In this document: positions 15,201 through 15,722 of the stretch, in pieces
How the letters are laid out: every line of letters starts with the position of its first letter
Position numbering within the stretch: position 1 is the first letter of the stretch
NCBI GenBank assembly: GCA_030592625.1
Contig: JAUVIY010000026.1
Coordinates: 1-15,722, forward strand
DNA: 15,722 bases
Direction of reading: 5' to 3'
From: Spirochaeta sp.
GTDB taxonomy: Bacteria > Spirochaetota > Spirochaetia > DSM-2461
Program-made: the position numbers and the translations under genes
Notes under the pieces: model-generated
The model's input: the letters and a program-made list of their open reading frames with translations, nothing else
Told to the model about the DNA's origin: nothing
Database searches by the model: none

Positions 15201-15388
15201 CGATCACGACAATGGTGCCCCTGGCGTTCTTCACCGGGGAGGGCGGAATGCAGATGAAAGGTCTGGCCCTTACCGTTGTCGGTGGGCTATCGGTCAATAC
15301 AGTGATTACTCTGATCCTGGTACCGGTGCTGTACTCCCTGTTCTATCGGCACGAGATAAAAACCGATCCCAAGGAGATTGAGGCATGA
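12290..15388 (+). CDS. RND-family efflux transporter (HAE1/AcrB-type)
   Basis: A 1032-residue inner-membrane pump from ATG 12290. The frame is open further back to 12221, but MLKTLINRP is the family-typical N-terminus. The protein has two repeats of TM1, a large periplasmic porter domain, then five further TM segments. Signature parts are DLFPKMDFPYLYI near the N-terminus, the TM4 motif GMVVDNSIVIIENI (D401, N402) and the TM10 motif GIVVNNGIVLVDYI (N930, N931). In AcrB the proton relay is D407, D408 and K940, so the second Asp and the Lys are both Asn here; this pairing also occurs in other HAE1 branches. The heavy-metal (CusA) signature is absent, pointing to amphiphilic or drug-like substrates. 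The start overlaps the adaptor stop by eight bases, and the TGA overlaps the next ATG. Confidence 0.92.
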   Translation: MLKTLINRPLTVLTVFVLVTLLALFMLAGMPVDLFPKMDFPYLYIRTHYPGASAEEVEETVTDILEEKLYTLEGLKSMSSDSAEGLSGIMLEFEYETDIEIAKNNVRDEINWISHLLADDSEDPIVIEFDPDQRPIMTITLQGNRNSEDLHDIAEDLLKPRLEQVMNVSRIVIAGGKERIVSVSVSANRLDAFGLSISSVGGALLAQNLTMGAGSVQIGDSKIQVRTSGDFTDLDQIRDTMIMAVNSGGKKRSVHIRDIAEVDFDTDDEISRVHFNGMPAVQLKIYKRGDANTITVAEDLQEAVNRIAGNLPDGIEARITVDESTIIASSLESVLNSAYIGVICAVLILMLFLRQVRSTLIIAVTIPVSILITIMGMRMADMTFNIVALTGLTLGVGMVVDNSIVIIENIFSHRQRGEQLSAAGLFGTKEMVNAITASTLTTISVFIPILFFGAELGFMGEVFGDLAFTIILALISSLMVAVLLVPVLSTHYLKIHTRDEKPIRGRFLNALDGMMEGGTRLLTAGYRKILTAALKHQALTILAFAAILAASLSQVSRMGLMLQVETPIEAITLEAELPLGSSLDATEETMERIRTMAMRDIQGYTGISIVSGENETSYRGQLSVIMPPLEEREMSEDDIKEILRGYFDMFPETSFSFSARFMPGAEADINIQVQGDDLNRLSSYAEEAKDLILANIPGLTEITMNLKDGLPQWDIIINRNKAYDLGIEVVGAAFEINRRIKGYVPTTFTDADDNTYDVVVRLRERDRLRQADLEKLFVVNNIGRRIPVSSFASIEVNTGPSTIPHLDKDRTVTIGGDLLPGFSANSVEKQIRALLEKELPPEPGISLGYTGEMEDIRETGMILLKILAVAILLVFGVMVGQFESLRAPFIITLGMPMLAVGVIGIFLITGVTFDMFSLMGVVMLAGIVVNNGIVLVDYIGLLRKRGADLIPACLEGGVSRFRPILMTTLTTITTMVPLAFFTGEGGMQMKGLALTVVGGLSVNTVITLILVPVLYSLFYRHEIKTDPKEIEA

Positions 15389-15681
15389 ACCGAATCGAGA
15401 TAATCATGGACCAAACCGTCGAGGCACTCTTCATCGAACGACTCAATCGTGAATGCAAAGGAACCCACTACACTATGGTCCAAAACGCCCTGGGAATCGG
15501 CGAATCGGGGCCCCGTATGGGGACCTCCGTCTGGCCGGAGGTCAATTCTCTGTTCCTGATATATACTGACAAAGAAGGCACGGTGATTCTCCGGGGCTTA
15601 CTGGGACGGATGCGCCGGGCCAATCCGAACAATGGGATTGCGGCCTTTCTCATCCCGGAGACAGAGGAGTTCCTTTTTTAA
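15385..15681 (+). CDS. PII-like protein associated with RND efflux (PII-NG/DUF3240-like)
   Basis: A 98-residue protein starting in an ATGA overlap with the pump gene, with AAGGAG eight bases upstream. It follows the PII fold: an opening strand NRIEIIMDQTVEALFIERL, a central T-loop-like stretch HYTMVQNALGIGESGPRMGT, then SVWPEVNSLFLIYTD and a last strand GIAAFLIPE. The GxGxSGPRMGxxxWPE pattern is one I associate with PII-like proteins encoded beside RND exporters. It differs from classic GlnB, whose T-loop carries the modifiable Tyr. A cytoplasmic trimer that binds a small ligand and adjusts pump activity or expression is the likely role, inferred from the family and the strict coupling to the pump gene. 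Confidence 0.7.
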   Translation: MNRIEIIMDQTVEALFIERLNRECKGTHYTMVQNALGIGESGPRMGTSVWPEVNSLFLIYTDKEGTVILRGLLGRMRRANPNNGIAAFLIPETEEFLF

Positions 15682-15702
15682 CCTCAGGGAAGGAGGTTCC
15701 TG

Positions 15703-15722
15703 GTGCAGGCCAAGATAGTCGT
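15703..15722 (+). CDS. Start of a further gene in the efflux operon (truncated by the window)
   Basis: A strong AGGAGG (15691-15696) is followed six bases later by GTG 15703, opening a frame (MQAKIVV) that runs off the window 21 bases after the PII-like stop. Seven residues are too few to identify it. The ribosome site and spacing make a co-transcribed gene likely. Confidence 0.45.

Overview
The window is bacterial and gene-dense, with moderate GC and AT-rich patches at 1-200 and 1850-2030. A free-living spirochaete is my best guess, at moderate confidence. The main reason is the efflux adaptor at 11317-12297, which lacks the alpha-helical hairpin between its two lipoyl half-motifs, as described for BesA of Borrelia. 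No rRNA, tRNA, CRISPR array or intact insertion sequence is visible.

Region 1 (1-5223) is a patchwork of intact genes and decayed defence-type genes. It opens with the 3' end of a PIN-domain (VapC-like) toxin gene. A convergent TIGR00300-family gene (archaeal-type ornithine cyclodeaminase relative) follows. Next is a lone HsdR C-terminal tail, then a small-protein/nucleotidyltransferase pair that overlaps by 59 bases in two frames. A coupled Crp/Fnr regulator and SMUG2-like DNA glycosylase come next. Last are two broken genes in an ATGA overlap: an internally deleted AAA_14/DUF4143 ATPase and the N-terminal stub of a probable restriction-modification methylase.

Region 2 (5263-6155) holds a membrane polyferredoxin-like 4Fe-4S protein. 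In front of it is a perfect TGTGA-N6-TCACA operator. The Crp/Fnr protein 1.8 kb away keeps the residues expected to read that sequence. A 143-bp imperfect palindrome, flanked by TTAAAA direct repeats, then separates this gene from polB.

Region 3 (6154-9733) contains a complete family B DNA polymerase (Pol II type) with all exonuclease and polymerase motifs, a small membrane protein divergent from it, and a deoxynucleoside kinase convergent with that membrane protein.

Region 4 (9947-15722) is an efflux operon on the + strand, tightly coupled by short overlaps: TolC-like outer-membrane protein, hairpin-less adaptor, RND pump with an altered proton-relay signature, and a small PII-like protein. 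A further gene seems to start at 15703 and runs off the window. The four complete products would form an envelope-spanning efflux system, with the PII-like protein as a possible cytoplasmic sensor or regulator.
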